DNA of 64,000 bases, taken from UBA7672 sp965279085. Lineage in GTDB: Bacteria; Pseudomonadota; Alphaproteobacteria; Caulobacterales; Hyphomonadaceae. Numbering within the stretch: position 1 is the first letter of the stretch; every line of letters begins with the position of its first letter. Under the pieces are notes generated by a model, which had not been told where the DNA came from, made no database searches, and saw nothing but the letters and a program-made list of their open reading frames with translations. The position numbers were made by a program, and so were the translations under genes. Location of the stretch: contig OZ257149.1 of assembly GCA_965279085.1 (NCBI GenBank), positions 4,464,001-4,528,000 of the forward strand. Reading direction: 5' to 3'. Positions 27,120 through 35,465 of the stretch are shown piece by piece.

Positions 27120-27470
27120 ATGCAAGCTTACAAGAAAAACAAGATTCGCCGCGCCCAGCGCGTCCGCACCAAGCTCCGGCAGGTTGCGGACGGCAAGGCG
27201 CGCCTTTCGGTCACCCGCTCGACGAAGCACATCTCGGTGCAGCTCATCGACGACGGCAAGGGCGTTACAGTCGCCGCTGCCTCATCGATGGAGAAGGAAT
27301 TCAAGGGCGGCTCCAAATCCGAAGACGCGGCGATCGTCGGCAAGATGATCGCAGAGCGGGCCAAGAAGGCCGGCGTCACCGACGTGGTGTTCGACCGCGG
27401 TGGTTACCTGTTCCATGGCCGCGTGAAAGCGCTCGCCGATGCCGCCCGTGAGGGCGGTCTGAAATTCTAG
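27120..27470 (+). CDS. rplR: 50S ribosomal protein L18
   Basis: A 116-residue 5S-rRNA-binding L18. RAQRVRTKLRQVADGKARLS and the C-terminal VVFDRGGYLFHGRVKALAD are family signatures. It starts 6 bases after rplF. Confidence 0.97.
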   Translation: MQAYKKNKIRRAQRVRTKLRQVADGKARLSVTRSTKHISVQLIDDGKGVTVAAASSMEKEFKGGSKSEDAAIVGKMIAERAKKAGVTDVVFDRGGYLFHGRVKALADAAREGGLKF

Positions 27471-27479
27471 GAGTCGCGA

Positions 27480-28088
27480 ATGGCGCGTGAAGGCGAACGT
27501 AGCGAACGTGGTGGCGAGCGCGGTGAGCGTGGTCGTGGCCGTCGTCGCGAAGGCGGCGATGACCGCGAGCAGTCCGAGATCGTCGACAAGCTGGTTGCGA
27601 TCAACCGGGTTGCGAAGGTCGTGAAGGGCGGCAAGAACTTCGCGTTCGCGGCGCTCGTCGTCGTGGGCGACCAGAAGGGCCGCATCGGCTACGGTCACGG
27701 CAAGGCCCGTGAGGTTCCCGAGGCGATCCGCAAGGCGACCGACGAAGCCAAGAAATCGATGGTCCGCGTGCCGCTTCGTGAAGGCCGCACGCTGCACCAT
27801 GACACGCACGGCCGCTGGGGCGCTGGCAAGGTCATCATGCGTTCGGCTCCGGCCGGTACGGGCGTGATCGCCGGCGGTCCGATGCGCGCGGTGTTCGACG
27901 TTCTCGGCATCCGTGACGTCGTCGCCAAGTCGACCGGTTCGTCGAACCCGTACAACATGGTTCGCGCCACGATCGACGCGCTCAAGCGTCAGGCATCGCC
28001 CCGTCAGATCGCGTCCAAGCGCGGCCTGAAGGTGCAGGACATTCTCGCCCGCCGTACCGACGGCTCGGGCAACGCCGAAGTGGCGTAA
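27480..28088 (+). CDS. rpsE: 30S ribosomal protein S5
   Basis: A 202-residue S5. The first 30 residues are a charged Arg/Glu/Gly-rich extension (GERSERGGERGERGRGRR) absent from E. coli. The core has VVKGGKNFAFAALVVVGDQK, GRIGYGHGKAREVPEAI, and RSAPAGTGVIAGG in the second domain. It sits at the mRNA entry channel. ATG at 27480 follows AGGAGTC. Confidence 0.96.
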   Translation: MAREGERSERGGERGERGRGRRREGGDDREQSEIVDKLVAINRVAKVVKGGKNFAFAALVVVGDQKGRIGYGHGKAREVPEAIRKATDEAKKSMVRVPLREGRTLHHDTHGRWGAGKVIMRSAPAGTGVIAGGPMRAVFDVLGIRDVVAKSTGSSNPYNMVRATIDALKRQASPRQIASKRGLKVQDILARRTDGSGNAEVA

Positions 28089-28107
28089 GGTTCAGGAGAC
28101 GGTCGAG

Positions 28108-28293
28108 ATGGCTGCCAAGAAAACCCTCCGCGTGAAGCAGGTGAAGAGCCCGCAGCGCCGCGAAGCTTCGCAGCGTGCGACGCTCGTCGGCCTCGGCCTC
28201 AACAAGGTTGCCCGTGAGCGCGAGCTCGAGGACACGCCTTCGGTGCGCGGCATGATCGCCAAGGTCGCGCATCTCGTCGAGATCGTCGGCTAG
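28108..28293 (+). CDS. rpmD: 50S ribosomal protein L30
   Basis: A 61-residue L30 (KTLRVKQVKSPQRREASQRA; VRGMIAKVAHLVEI). It starts 19 bases after rpsE with AGGAG upstream. Confidence 0.96.
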   Translation: MAAKKTLRVKQVKSPQRREASQRATLVGLGLNKVARERELEDTPSVRGMIAKVAHLVEIVG

Positions 28294-28339
28294 TGACTTT
28301 CACCGGCCGCCCCTCGGGTGGTTCGGTCTGGAGCGTAAG

Positions 28340-28822
28340 ATGAAACTGAACCAGATCTCCGACAACGAAGGCGCCCGCAAGAAGCGGATGCGCGTGGGCC
28401 TGGGCGTCGGCTCGGGCAAGGGCAAGACTGCCGGTCGCGGCGTCAAGGGCCAGAAGGCGCGCCGCGGCGTCGCCATCAACGGCTTCGAAGGCGGCCAGAT
28501 GCCGATCTACATGCGCCTGCCGAAGCGCGGCTTCACGCCCCACGGCGCGAAATCCTATGCCGAAGTGAACATCGGCAAGATCGAGGAATTCGTCAAAGCC
28601 GGCAAACTCGACGCCAAGAAGAAGATCGACGCCGACGTCCTCAAGGCTGCCGGCGTGCTGCGTCGCACCAAGGACGGTGTCCGCCTCCTTGCAAAAGGCG
28701 AGATCACGTCCAAAGTTGAGCTGGTCGTGCACGGAGCCTCCAAGGCCGCCATCGAGGCGGTCGAGAAGGCTGGCGGCACGGTTACGTTGACGAAGCCGGT
28801 CGCCGCTGAGGCCGCCGAGTAA
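28340..28822 (+). CDS. rplO: 50S ribosomal protein L15
   Basis: A 160-residue L15. The N-terminus is MKLNQISDNEGARKKRMRVG, followed by the glycine/arginine-rich rRNA-penetrating segment GSGKGKTAGRGVKGQKARRG. It precedes secY, as in the spc operon of most bacteria. Confidence 0.97.
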   Translation: MKLNQISDNEGARKKRMRVGLGVGSGKGKTAGRGVKGQKARRGVAINGFEGGQMPIYMRLPKRGFTPHGAKSYAEVNIGKIEEFVKAGKLDAKKKIDADVLKAAGVLRRTKDGVRLLAKGEITSKVELVVHGASKAAIEAVEKAGGTVTLTKPVAAEAAE

Positions 28823-28846
28823 GCCTGCCCTGGTTCCAGGGCGGGC
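28823..28846 (+). promoter_or_regulatory. Stem-loop between rplO and secY
   Basis: GCCTGCCCT (28823-28831) pairs with AGGGCGGGC (28838-28846) with one G-U pair. It directly follows the rplO stop. No T-run follows, so read-through into secY is expected; it may tune secY expression or mark an mRNA processing point. Confidence 0.4.
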
Positions 28847-28913
28847 GTCACGCGTGTCTGCGGCCCACCGGTTCGCCGGGGCTAAGGCCACGCGATCTGG
28901 GAGGCGGGCTTAG

Positions 28914-30281
28914 ATGGTTTCCGCAGCCGAGCAACTGGCTCGCAATATATCGTTCTCGACCTTCGGTAAGGCGAAGGAGCTGCAGGCCCGCATCTGGTTC
29001 ACGCTGATCGCGCTGGTCGTCTATCGCATCGGCACCCAGGTTCCGATCCCGGGCATCGACACCGCGACCTACGCAGCCCAGTTCGGCCAGGCGTCGCAAG
29101 GCATCCTCGGGATGTGGAACACGTTCTCCGGCGGCGCCGTGGAGCGGATGGCCATCTTCGCCCTCAACGTGATGCCGTACATTTCGGCGTCCATCATCAT
29201 CCAGATCCTGTCCACCGCCGTTCCGGCGCTCGAGCGCCTGAAGAAGGAAGGCGAAGGCGGACGCAAACAGCTTAACCAGTACACCCGCTATCTCACCGTC
29301 TTGCTGGCTCTGGCGCAGGCCTACATGGTCGCCAGCGCGCTCAACACCGTTCAGCCGGATGGATCGTCGGCTGCGGTCGAACCGGGCATGTACTTCCTCG
29401 CATCCACGGTCGTGACGCTGGTTGGCGGCACCGTGTTCCTGATGTGGCTGGGCGAGCAGATCACCGCGCGCGGCGTCGGCAACGGCATTTCGCTGATTAT
29501 CTTCGCCGGTATCGTGGCGGAGATGCCCAACTATATCGTCCAGACCTGGCAGCAGCTCTACACGGGCTCGATCGACTTCATGGTGATCGTCGCGGTGATC
29601 GCGCTGTCGATTGCGATGGTGCTGTTCATTGTCTTCATCGAGCGATCCCAACGCCGCATCCTGATCCAGTATCCCAAGCGACAGCAGGGCAACCGGATGG
29701 TGGGCGGCGAATCGTCGTTCCTGCCGCTGAAGGTGAACTCGGCCGGCGTCATTCCGCCGATCTTCGCTTCGTCGCTGCTGATGCTGCCGCAAACGGTTGC
29801 GAGCATGAACAGCGCGCAGGGCGCTTCCGCCCAGGCCGGCTGGTGGGGCGAAACGCTCAGCTTCATCAACGCCTACCTCGGCGCGGGCCAGCCGCTGCAC
29901 ATCGTCGTCTATGCGGCGCTGATCATCTTCTTCTGCTTCTTCTACACGTCCATCGTGTTCAACCCGGAAGAAACGGCCGAGAACCTGCGCAAGTATGGCG
30001 GCTTCATTCCGGGCTATCGTCCCGGCAAGCGGACGGCTGAATACTTCGAGTACGTGCTGACGCGCCTGACCGTGATCGGATCGATCTACATCGCCGCGGT
30101 CTGCGTGTTGCCGGAGCTGTTGCGAAACTCGTTCAACGGCAGATTCTATATCGGGGGTACATCGCTGCTGATTGTCGTATCGGTCACGATGGATACCGTC
30201 GCGCAGATCCAGTCTCACCTGATCGGCCACCAATACGAGGGCATGATCAAGAAGGCTCGGTTGGGGGGCAAGAAGAAGTGA
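28914..30281 (+). CDS. secY: Preprotein translocase subunit SecY
   Basis: A 455-residue inner-membrane protein with about ten hydrophobic segments, the channel of the Sec translocon. Conserved loops are visible, such as GIDTATY in the first periplasmic loop, RLKKEGEGGRKQLNQYTRY in a cytoplasmic loop, and FIPGYRPGKRTAEYF in the cytosolic loop that contacts ribosome and SecA. ATG at 28914 follows GGAGG. Its stop overlaps the adk GTG start by 4 bases (GTGA). Confidence 0.97.
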   Translation: MVSAAEQLARNISFSTFGKAKELQARIWFTLIALVVYRIGTQVPIPGIDTATYAAQFGQASQGILGMWNTFSGGAVERMAIFALNVMPYISASIIIQILSTAVPALERLKKEGEGGRKQLNQYTRYLTVLLALAQAYMVASALNTVQPDGSSAAVEPGMYFLASTVVTLVGGTVFLMWLGEQITARGVGNGISLIIFAGIVAEMPNYIVQTWQQLYTGSIDFMVIVAVIALSIAMVLFIVFIERSQRRILIQYPKRQQGNRMVGGESSFLPLKVNSAGVIPPIFASSLLMLPQTVASMNSAQGASAQAGWWGETLSFINAYLGAGQPLHIVVYAALIIFFCFFYTSIVFNPEETAENLRKYGGFIPGYRPGKRTAEYFEYVLTRLTVIGSIYIAAVCVLPELLRNSFNGRFYIGGTSLLIVVSVTMDTVAQIQSHLIGHQYEGMIKKARLGGKKK

Positions 30282-30859
30282 ACCTGATCCTGTTTGGCCC
30301 GCCGGCGGCGGGCAAGGGAACCCAGGCCAAGAAACTCGTCGTGGAGCGCGGTTTCGTGCAGCTCTCGACGGGCGACATGCTTCGTGCTGCGCGCTCTTCC
30401 GGCTCTGACCTCGGCAAGAAGGTCGCCGCGATCATGGATTCGGGCTCGCTGGTCTCCGACGAGATCGTCATCGCCCTGATCGAGGAACAGCTCGACAAGA
30501 ACCCCAAGGCCGCCGGTTTCATCTTCGACGGCTTTCCACGGACGATCCCGCAGGCGACGGCTCTCGATGATTCCCTCGCCGGGCGAGGCCAGAAGGTCGA
30601 CTCAGTGATCCGCCTTAAGGTGGACGAGGCCGCCCTGATCGCCCGCGTCACCAAGCGTTTCGAGGCCGAAGGCCGCGCCGATGACAATCCAGAAGCCTTC
30701 AAGAAGCGCCTTGTCGCCTACAACACCCAGACCGCCCCCCTCGTCGAGGTCTACAAGGGGCAGGGCAAATTGACCGAAATCGACGGCATGGCCTCGGTTG
30801 AACAGGTATCGGCATCCATCGCCGGCATCCTCGACAAGGCCGGGCCAAAAAAAGCCTAA
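30278..30859 (+). CDS. adk: Adenylate kinase, short form
   Basis: A 193-residue adenylate kinase. The P-loop is GPPAAGKGTQ (residues 7-16), the AMP-binding segment is STGDMLRAA and the core is FDGFPRT. The LID domain is the short, zinc-free version (RFEAEGRADDNPE) typical of alphaproteobacteria. It starts with GTG at 30278 overlapping the secY stop, so translation is probably coupled. The secY-adk-rpsM order is common. Confidence 0.97.
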   Translation: MNLILFGPPAAGKGTQAKKLVVERGFVQLSTGDMLRAARSSGSDLGKKVAAIMDSGSLVSDEIVIALIEEQLDKNPKAAGFIFDGFPRTIPQATALDDSLAGRGQKVDSVIRLKVDEAALIARVTKRFEAEGRADDNPEAFKKRLVAYNTQTAPLVEVYKGQGKLTEIDGMASVEQVSASIAGILDKAGPKKA

Positions 30860-30927
30860 AGGAATCCGGGTCCAGAGACGCCGCTTGCTGGCCCCGGAGG
30901 GACTGAAAACGAAAAGGAAATAAGCGG

Positions 30928-30955
30928 TTGACGGCAGAAGTTCGCCTCATATAAG
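30928..30955 (+). promoter_or_regulatory. Sigma70-type promoter upstream of rpsM (alpha operon)
   Basis: TTGACG (30928-30933), 16 bases, then TATAAG (30950-30955). It lies in the 232-bp adk-rpsM gap and would give a leader of about 130 nt. It allows rpsM-rpsK-rpoA-rplQ to be transcribed apart from the spc genes. Confidence 0.7.
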
Positions 30956-31091
30956 TGGCGGCTTCCGCGATGGGCCCCATGGTTCGCCGCGCCTTCGGGG
31001 CGCAGCGCTGTCATGTCCCGTCGCGCACGCATTTCGGCAGAGTTTTCAAAGCCGTTTCCCGAGGGGACCGGCGGACGTTCAGGAGAGGCAA

Positions 31092-31460
31092 TTGGCCCGT
31101 ATCGCCGGCGTAAACCTTCCGACCGCCAAGCGCGTCGAAGTCGCCCTGACCTACATTCACGGCATTGGCCCGGCCAAAGCCAAGGAACTGACGGCCAAGC
31201 TCGGCATCGAGCCGGCCCGTCGCGTGAACCAGCTGACGGACGCTGAAGTCCTGAAGATCCGCGAGACGATCGATGCGGACTTCGTCGTTGAGGGCGACCT
31301 CCGCCGCGAAGTCGCGATGAACATCAAACGCCTGATGGACCTCGGTTGCTATCGCGGCCTCCGTCATCGCAAAGGCCTGCCGGTTCGCGGCCAGCGCACT
31401 CACACCAACGCCCGCACGCGCAAAGGCCCCGCTAAGGCCATCGCCGGCAAGAAGAAGTAG
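31092..31460 (+). CDS. rpsM: 30S ribosomal protein S13
   Basis: A 122-residue S13. The start is TTG at 31092: it is the only codon that yields the canonical MARIAGVNLPTAKRVEVALT, and AGGAGAGG lies 3 bases before it. The C-terminal HRKGLPVRGQRTHTNARTRK contacts P-site tRNA. A TTG start on a highly expressed ribosomal gene is uncommon and could limit initiation. Confidence 0.97.
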   Translation: MARIAGVNLPTAKRVEVALTYIHGIGPAKAKELTAKLGIEPARRVNQLTDAEVLKIRETIDADFVVEGDLRREVAMNIKRLMDLGCYRGLRHRKGLPVRGQRTHTNARTRKGPAKAIAGKKK

Positions 31461-31468
31461 GATAGAAC

Positions 31469-31879
31469 ATGGCTCGCGAAGCGACTGCCGCTGCCGACAA
31501 GGGTGGCCGGGTCAAGAAACGGGAACGCAAGAACATCGCGTCGGGCGTTGCCCACGTGAACGCGTCCTTCAACAACACGATCATCACCATCACCGACGCG
31601 CAGGGCAACACGATCTCCTGGTCGTCCGCCGGCACGATGGGCTTCAAAGGCTCGCGCAAGTCGACGCCGTACGCTGCCCAGGTCGCCGCCGAAGACGCCG
31701 GCAAGAAGGCGATGGAACACGGCATGAAGACGATCGAAGTGCTCGTCCACGGCCCGGGTTCGGGCCGCGAGTCGGCGCTGCGCGCGCTGCAGGCCGTCGG
31801 CTTCACCGTCACGACCATTCACGACACCACGGCCGTTCCCCACAACGGCTGCCGTCCGCCGAAACGCCGCCGCGTCTAA
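31469..31879 (+). CDS. rpsK: 30S ribosomal protein S11
   Basis: A 136-residue S11 of the 30S platform. It keeps the C-terminal PHNGCRPPKRRRV with the Asn-Gly pair that isomerises to isoaspartate in E. coli. It starts 8 bases after rpsM. Confidence 0.97.
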   Translation: MAREATAAADKGGRVKKRERKNIASGVAHVNASFNNTIITITDAQGNTISWSSAGTMGFKGSRKSTPYAAQVAAEDAGKKAMEHGMKTIEVLVHGPGSGRESALRALQAVGFTVTTIHDTTAVPHNGCRPPKRRRV

Positions 31880-31923
31880 TACGCGCTTCTGTTTCGGTCA
31901 GGATTTACTGAGAGGCTACATTC

Positions 31924-32964
31924 ATGGCGACCCCCGCCGGTTCGGTGAACGACAAGAACTGGAAAGACCTGATCCGCCCCAACCGTCCGGTTGTGGAGCA
32001 CGATCGCGACGCCCAGCGAAAAGCCAAGCTCGTGATCGAGCCGCTTGAGCGCGGCTTCGGCACGACCCTCGGCAACGCGCTCCGTCGCGTGCTGCTGTCC
32101 TCGCTCCAGGGCGCGGCCATCACGGGCGTGCAGATCGACGGCGTCGTGCACGAGTTCTCGTCCATCCCGGGCGTGCGTGAAGACGTCACCGACATCGTGC
32201 TGAACCTCAAGCGCGTCGCGATCCGCATGGTCTCCGACACGCCGAAGCGCATGACGCTGAAGGCTTCCGTCGGCGGTCCGATCCGCGCCGGCCAGATCGA
32301 GACGTCCTCCGACATCGAGATCCTCAACCCCGACCACATCATCTGCCACCTCGAAGAGGGCTCGGAGATGCGGATGGAGTTCACGGTCGCGACCGGCAAG
32401 GGCTATGTCCCGGCTGACCGCAACCGTCCGGATGACGCCCCGCTCGGCTACATCCCAATCGACTCGATCTTCTCGCCGGTCGAACGCGTTGGCGTGTTCG
32501 TCGAAGACACCCGCGCCGGCCAGGTGCTGGACTACGACAAGCTCACGCTCGACGTGCAGACCGATGGTTCGGTCACGCCGGAAAACGCCGTGGCCTACGC
32601 CGCGCGCATCCTGCAGGACCAGCTGCAACTCCTCATCACCTTCGACGAGCCGGTCGCCGCTTCTGCTGCCGACGATGAGCCGGACCTGGGCTTCAACCCG
32701 GTGCTGCTCAAGAAGGTCGACGAGCTGGAACTCTCGGTGCGTTCGGCCAACTGCCTGCGCAATGACAACATCGTTTACATCGGCGACCTCATCCAGAAGT
32801 CGGAAGCGGAAATGCTCCGTACCCCGAACTTCGGCCGCAAGTCGCTCAACGAGATCAAGGAAGTGCTCGCCTCGATGGGCCTCCACCTCGGCATGGACGT
32901 TCCGTCCTGGCCGCCGGAGAACATCGAAGAGCTCGCCAAGAAGTACGAAGACCACAACGGATAA
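31924..32964 (+). CDS. rpoA: DNA-directed RNA polymerase subunit alpha
   Basis: A 346-residue alpha subunit. The N-terminal dimerisation/assembly domain has ERGFGTTLGNALRRVLLSS and the C-terminal domain has SVRSANCLRNDNIVYIGDL and TPNFGRKSLNEIKEVL. The arginine of VRSANCL corresponds to E. coli R265, which contacts UP elements and activators. ATG at 31924 follows GAGAGG. The order rpsK-rpoA-rplQ is canonical, although rpsD (S4) is missing from this cluster, as is common in alphaproteobacteria. Confidence 0.98.
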   Translation: MATPAGSVNDKNWKDLIRPNRPVVEHDRDAQRKAKLVIEPLERGFGTTLGNALRRVLLSSLQGAAITGVQIDGVVHEFSSIPGVREDVTDIVLNLKRVAIRMVSDTPKRMTLKASVGGPIRAGQIETSSDIEILNPDHIICHLEEGSEMRMEFTVATGKGYVPADRNRPDDAPLGYIPIDSIFSPVERVGVFVEDTRAGQVLDYDKLTLDVQTDGSVTPENAVAYAARILQDQLQLLITFDEPVAASAADDEPDLGFNPVLLKKVDELELSVRSANCLRNDNIVYIGDLIQKSEAEMLRTPNFGRKSLNEIKEVLASMGLHLGMDVPSWPPENIEELAKKYEDHNG

Positions 32965-32994
32965 GGAGCGGCCCTTCGAGGGCCGGCTAGTAAA

Positions 32995-33417
32995 ATGCGC
33001 CACGGTTTTGCGCTCCGCAAACTCAACCGCACCGCCTCGCACCGCAAGGCGATGTTTGCCAACATGTCGGGCGCGCTGATCCGCCATGAGCAGATCACGA
33101 CGACCCTGCCGAAGGCGAAAGAGCTTAAGGCTGTTGTCGACAAGCTGATCACGCTCGGCAAGAAGGGCGGTCTCTCGAACCGTCGTCTCGCTGCGGCCCA
33201 GCTCAAAGAAGACGATGTGGTCGTGAAGCTCTTCGACACGCTGGCTGACCGCTACAAGGATCGCGCTGGCGGCTACACGCGTGTCCTGAAGGCCGGCTTC
33301 CGTCATGGCGACAACGCCCCGATGGCGGTCATCGAGCTGGTCGACCGCGACGAAGACGCGAAAGGCGCTGACGACCGCGCCCGTGCCGAGGCGATGGCTG
33401 AGGCTGCTGACGAATAG
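32995..33417 (+). CDS. rplQ: 50S ribosomal protein L17
   Basis: A 140-residue L17 starting MRHGFALRKLNRTASHRKAM. The C-terminus has an acidic extension (DRDEDAKGADDRARAEAMAE). It is the last gene of the ribosomal cluster and is followed by a strong intrinsic terminator. Confidence 0.97.
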   Translation: MRHGFALRKLNRTASHRKAMFANMSGALIRHEQITTTLPKAKELKAVVDKLITLGKKGGLSNRRLAAAQLKEDDVVVKLFDTLADRYKDRAGGYTRVLKAGFRHGDNAPMAVIELVDRDEDAKGADDRARAEAMAEAADE

Positions 33418-33440
33418 CCAGATCTGATCCAAAGGTTTTG

Positions 33441-33468
33441 AAAAGGCCGCCCCACCGGGCGGCCTTTT
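33441..33468 (+). terminator. Rho-independent terminator closing the ribosomal superoperon
   Basis: AAAAGGCCGCCC (33441-33452) and GGGCGGCCTTTT (33457-33468) form a perfect 12-bp stem with a CACC loop. The A-run and T-run make it look functional in both directions. It begins 24 bases after rplQ. Confidence 0.92.
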
Positions 33469-33560
33469 GCTTTGTGTTTGAGGGTAGCCACCCCGGTCCA
33501 AGCCATGTTTGCGCCGGAATCTGCCGCCTAAGTTCGACCGTGAAGGTCGCGCAGGCGGAT

Positions 33561-33941
33561 ATGCGGACGAGATTGGCTGCCTCTCGGGCGGAAAGGCTGG
33601 GCGCTTGCGCCCTTGCTGGCGTTCTGCTGGCCGCCTGCGGCCATCAGGAGCCGCCGACGCTGCAAGTCCTTGGCGCCGAGGAGATCGAGAGCAGCTGGCG
33701 GGAATCACGCCAGGTGGCGGTCAGGGTCGCCGAGAACGGGGCGCTTAGCTGGGAAGGCCGCGGCGTTACCCCGGAAGAGTTCCAGACGCTCGTGCGGCAA
33801 GCCGTCATGCAGTCCCCCGATCTGCTTGTCGTCGTTACGGGAAACAGCAAGGCGCGCTATGGCGATGTCTTGCAGGTGATATCGACGGCCCAGATGTATG
33901 GGGCCGAAGCGCGCCTCGCCGCGAAACCGGATACGGAGTAG
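33561..33941 (+). CDS. Lipoprotein with an ExbD/TolR-like periplasmic domain
   Basis: A 126-residue protein. ATG at 33561 gives a signal with lipobox LLAAC (Cys about residue 26). The mature part (VAVRVAENGALSWEGRGVTP, SPDLLVVVTGNSKARYGDVL, QVISTAQMYGAEARLA) follows the pattern of the ExbD/TolR periplasmic domain: a strand-turn-strand, then a residue pair and YGDV helix, then a G-A-E-A-L strand. ExbD/TolR proteins normally have an N-terminal transmembrane helix with a proton-channel Asp; here it is replaced by a lipid anchor, so it cannot be a normal motor subunit. Its stop is 5 bases before a Deg protease start, so the two are likely co-expressed. GTG at 33540 is an alternative start. Function is unknown. 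Confidence 0.65.
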   Translation: MRTRLAASRAERLGACALAGVLLAACGHQEPPTLQVLGAEEIESSWRESRQVAVRVAENGALSWEGRGVTPEEFQTLVRQAVMQSPDLLVVVTGNSKARYGDVLQVISTAQMYGAEARLAAKPDTE

Positions 33942-33945
33942 GTCC

Positions 33946-35433
33946 ATGAACCGGCAGAACATCATCCTCGTTGCATCGGCCGCGGTGGCCACCGCGCTCG
34001 CCATGCTGGCAACGCCGGCCATCGGCCAGCTGATCAGCCAGAACAACGCGCCCGCGCCTGCTCCCGTCTCCGCCCCCGCGCCGGATCCGGCGCCGCAGGA
34101 CAACCGCATCGTTCCGGAATCGCAGGCGTCGATCCAGCAATCGTTCGCCCCGCTCGTTCGCCGCACGGCGCCGGCGGTCGTGAACGTCTATTCCAGCGTC
34201 AACGTGCGCGGATCGAACTGCCCGTGGCAGAACACGCCGTGGCAAGCCTACTGCCGCAATACGCCGACGCAGAACCGGAAGGTCGACAACTCGCTCGGCT
34301 CCGGCGTCATCGTCGGGCAGGACGGCGTCATCGTCACGAACAACCACGTCGTCGCCGAGGGCGAGGAGTTTCGTGTCTCCTTGGCCGACCGGCGCGAGTT
34401 TCCCGCCACCCTGGTGATGAAGGATCCGAAGACTGATCTCGCCGTGCTGCGCATCGACACCAAGGGCGAGGCCTTGCCGACGCTCTCCTTCGCCGACACG
34501 CGCAACCTGCAGGTGGGCGATCTCGTGCTCGCCATCGGCAACCCGTTCGGCGTCGGACAGACCGTGACAAGCGGCATCGTCTCGGCGCTCGCGCGCACGG
34601 ATGTCGGCGTGTCCGACTATGCGTCCTTCATCCAGACGGACGCTTCGATCAACCCGGGCAACTCCGGCGGCGCGCTTGTCGACATGCAGGGCCGCCTCGT
34701 TGGCGTAAACTCGATGATCTTCTCGCAGGGCGGCGGTTCGAACGGCATCGGCTTCGCCATCCCGGCAGAGATGGTGAAGCGCGTTGTCGACGCGGCCGTT
34801 CACGGCGGCACGCTGGTGCGTCCGTGGCTGGGCGCCAAGGGCGATACCGTCGACAGCGCCAAGGCGCTGGCGCTGGGCCTTGATCGTCCGCGCGGCGTGC
34901 TGATCTCGCAGATCTACGCTGGTGGCCCCGCCGACAAGGCCGGCCTCAAAGAAGGCGATGTCGTGCTCACGGTCGACGGCCGCGAAGTGTTCGACGATCG
35001 CGGCATGAAGTTCATCGCCGCAACCAAGGCCGAGGGCGAAACTGCGACACTCAGCGTCCTGCGCAACAAGCAGCCGCGTACGATCAACGTGCGCATGTCT
35101 GCGGCGCCGGGCACGTCCAAAGCAGAGCTGGTGCAGGTCAGCGGCCAGAACCCGTTCGCGGGCGCGCAGGTGGCCGAGCTCTCCCCGGCGCTGGCCGAGG
35201 AGTACAATCTCGACGCCTTCAACGGCGGCATCCTGGTCTACAGCGTGCCGCCGCGCACCATCGCTCGCAGCGTTGGCTTCCAGCCGGGCGACATCATCCG
35301 CGAGATCAACGGCGTCACCATCCGCACGAAGAAAGACTTCGAAACAGCCGTGAAGAAGGCTGAAACCTCTGGCGAATGGCGCCTTGCCACCGAACGCAAC
35401 GGCCAGCGCATCGAAAGCGCCCTGCGCGGCTAG
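33946..35433 (+). CDS. Deg-family periplasmic serine protease with two PDZ domains
   Basis: A 495-residue HtrA/DegP-type protease. It has an N-terminal signal sequence (MNRQNIILVASAAVATALAM...), a Pro/Ala-rich linker, a trypsin-like domain with His134 (TNNHVV), Asp164 (KTDLAVL) and Ser240 (GNSGGA), PDZ1 at about 290-380 and PDZ2 at about 400-490. The LA-loop region is short and carries two cysteines (NCPWQNTPWQAYC), which may form a disulfide. It should degrade or refold damaged envelope proteins. ATG at 33946 with GGAGTAGG just upstream is preferred over an in-frame ATG at 33898. DegP and DegQ orthology cannot be separated here. Confidence 0.9.
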   Translation: MNRQNIILVASAAVATALAMLATPAIGQLISQNNAPAPAPVSAPAPDPAPQDNRIVPESQASIQQSFAPLVRRTAPAVVNVYSSVNVRGSNCPWQNTPWQAYCRNTPTQNRKVDNSLGSGVIVGQDGVIVTNNHVVAEGEEFRVSLADRREFPATLVMKDPKTDLAVLRIDTKGEALPTLSFADTRNLQVGDLVLAIGNPFGVGQTVTSGIVSALARTDVGVSDYASFIQTDASINPGNSGGALVDMQGRLVGVNSMIFSQGGGSNGIGFAIPAEMVKRVVDAAVHGGTLVRPWLGAKGDTVDSAKALALGLDRPRGVLISQIYAGGPADKAGLKEGDVVLTVDGREVFDDRGMKFIAATKAEGETATLSVLRNKQPRTINVRMSAAPGTSKAELVQVSGQNPFAGAQVAELSPALAEEYNLDAFNGGILVYSVPPRTIARSVGFQPGDIIREINGVTIRTKKDFETAVKKAETSGEWRLATERNGQRIESALRG

Positions 35434-35465
35434 AACCGGACGCCGTGGCGCGCTAGATCGTTCGG

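Noticed and set aside
31876..33708. Antisense frame across rpoA, rplQ and the terminator
   Set aside because: It crosses a perfect terminator and three genes; no protein-like signature.
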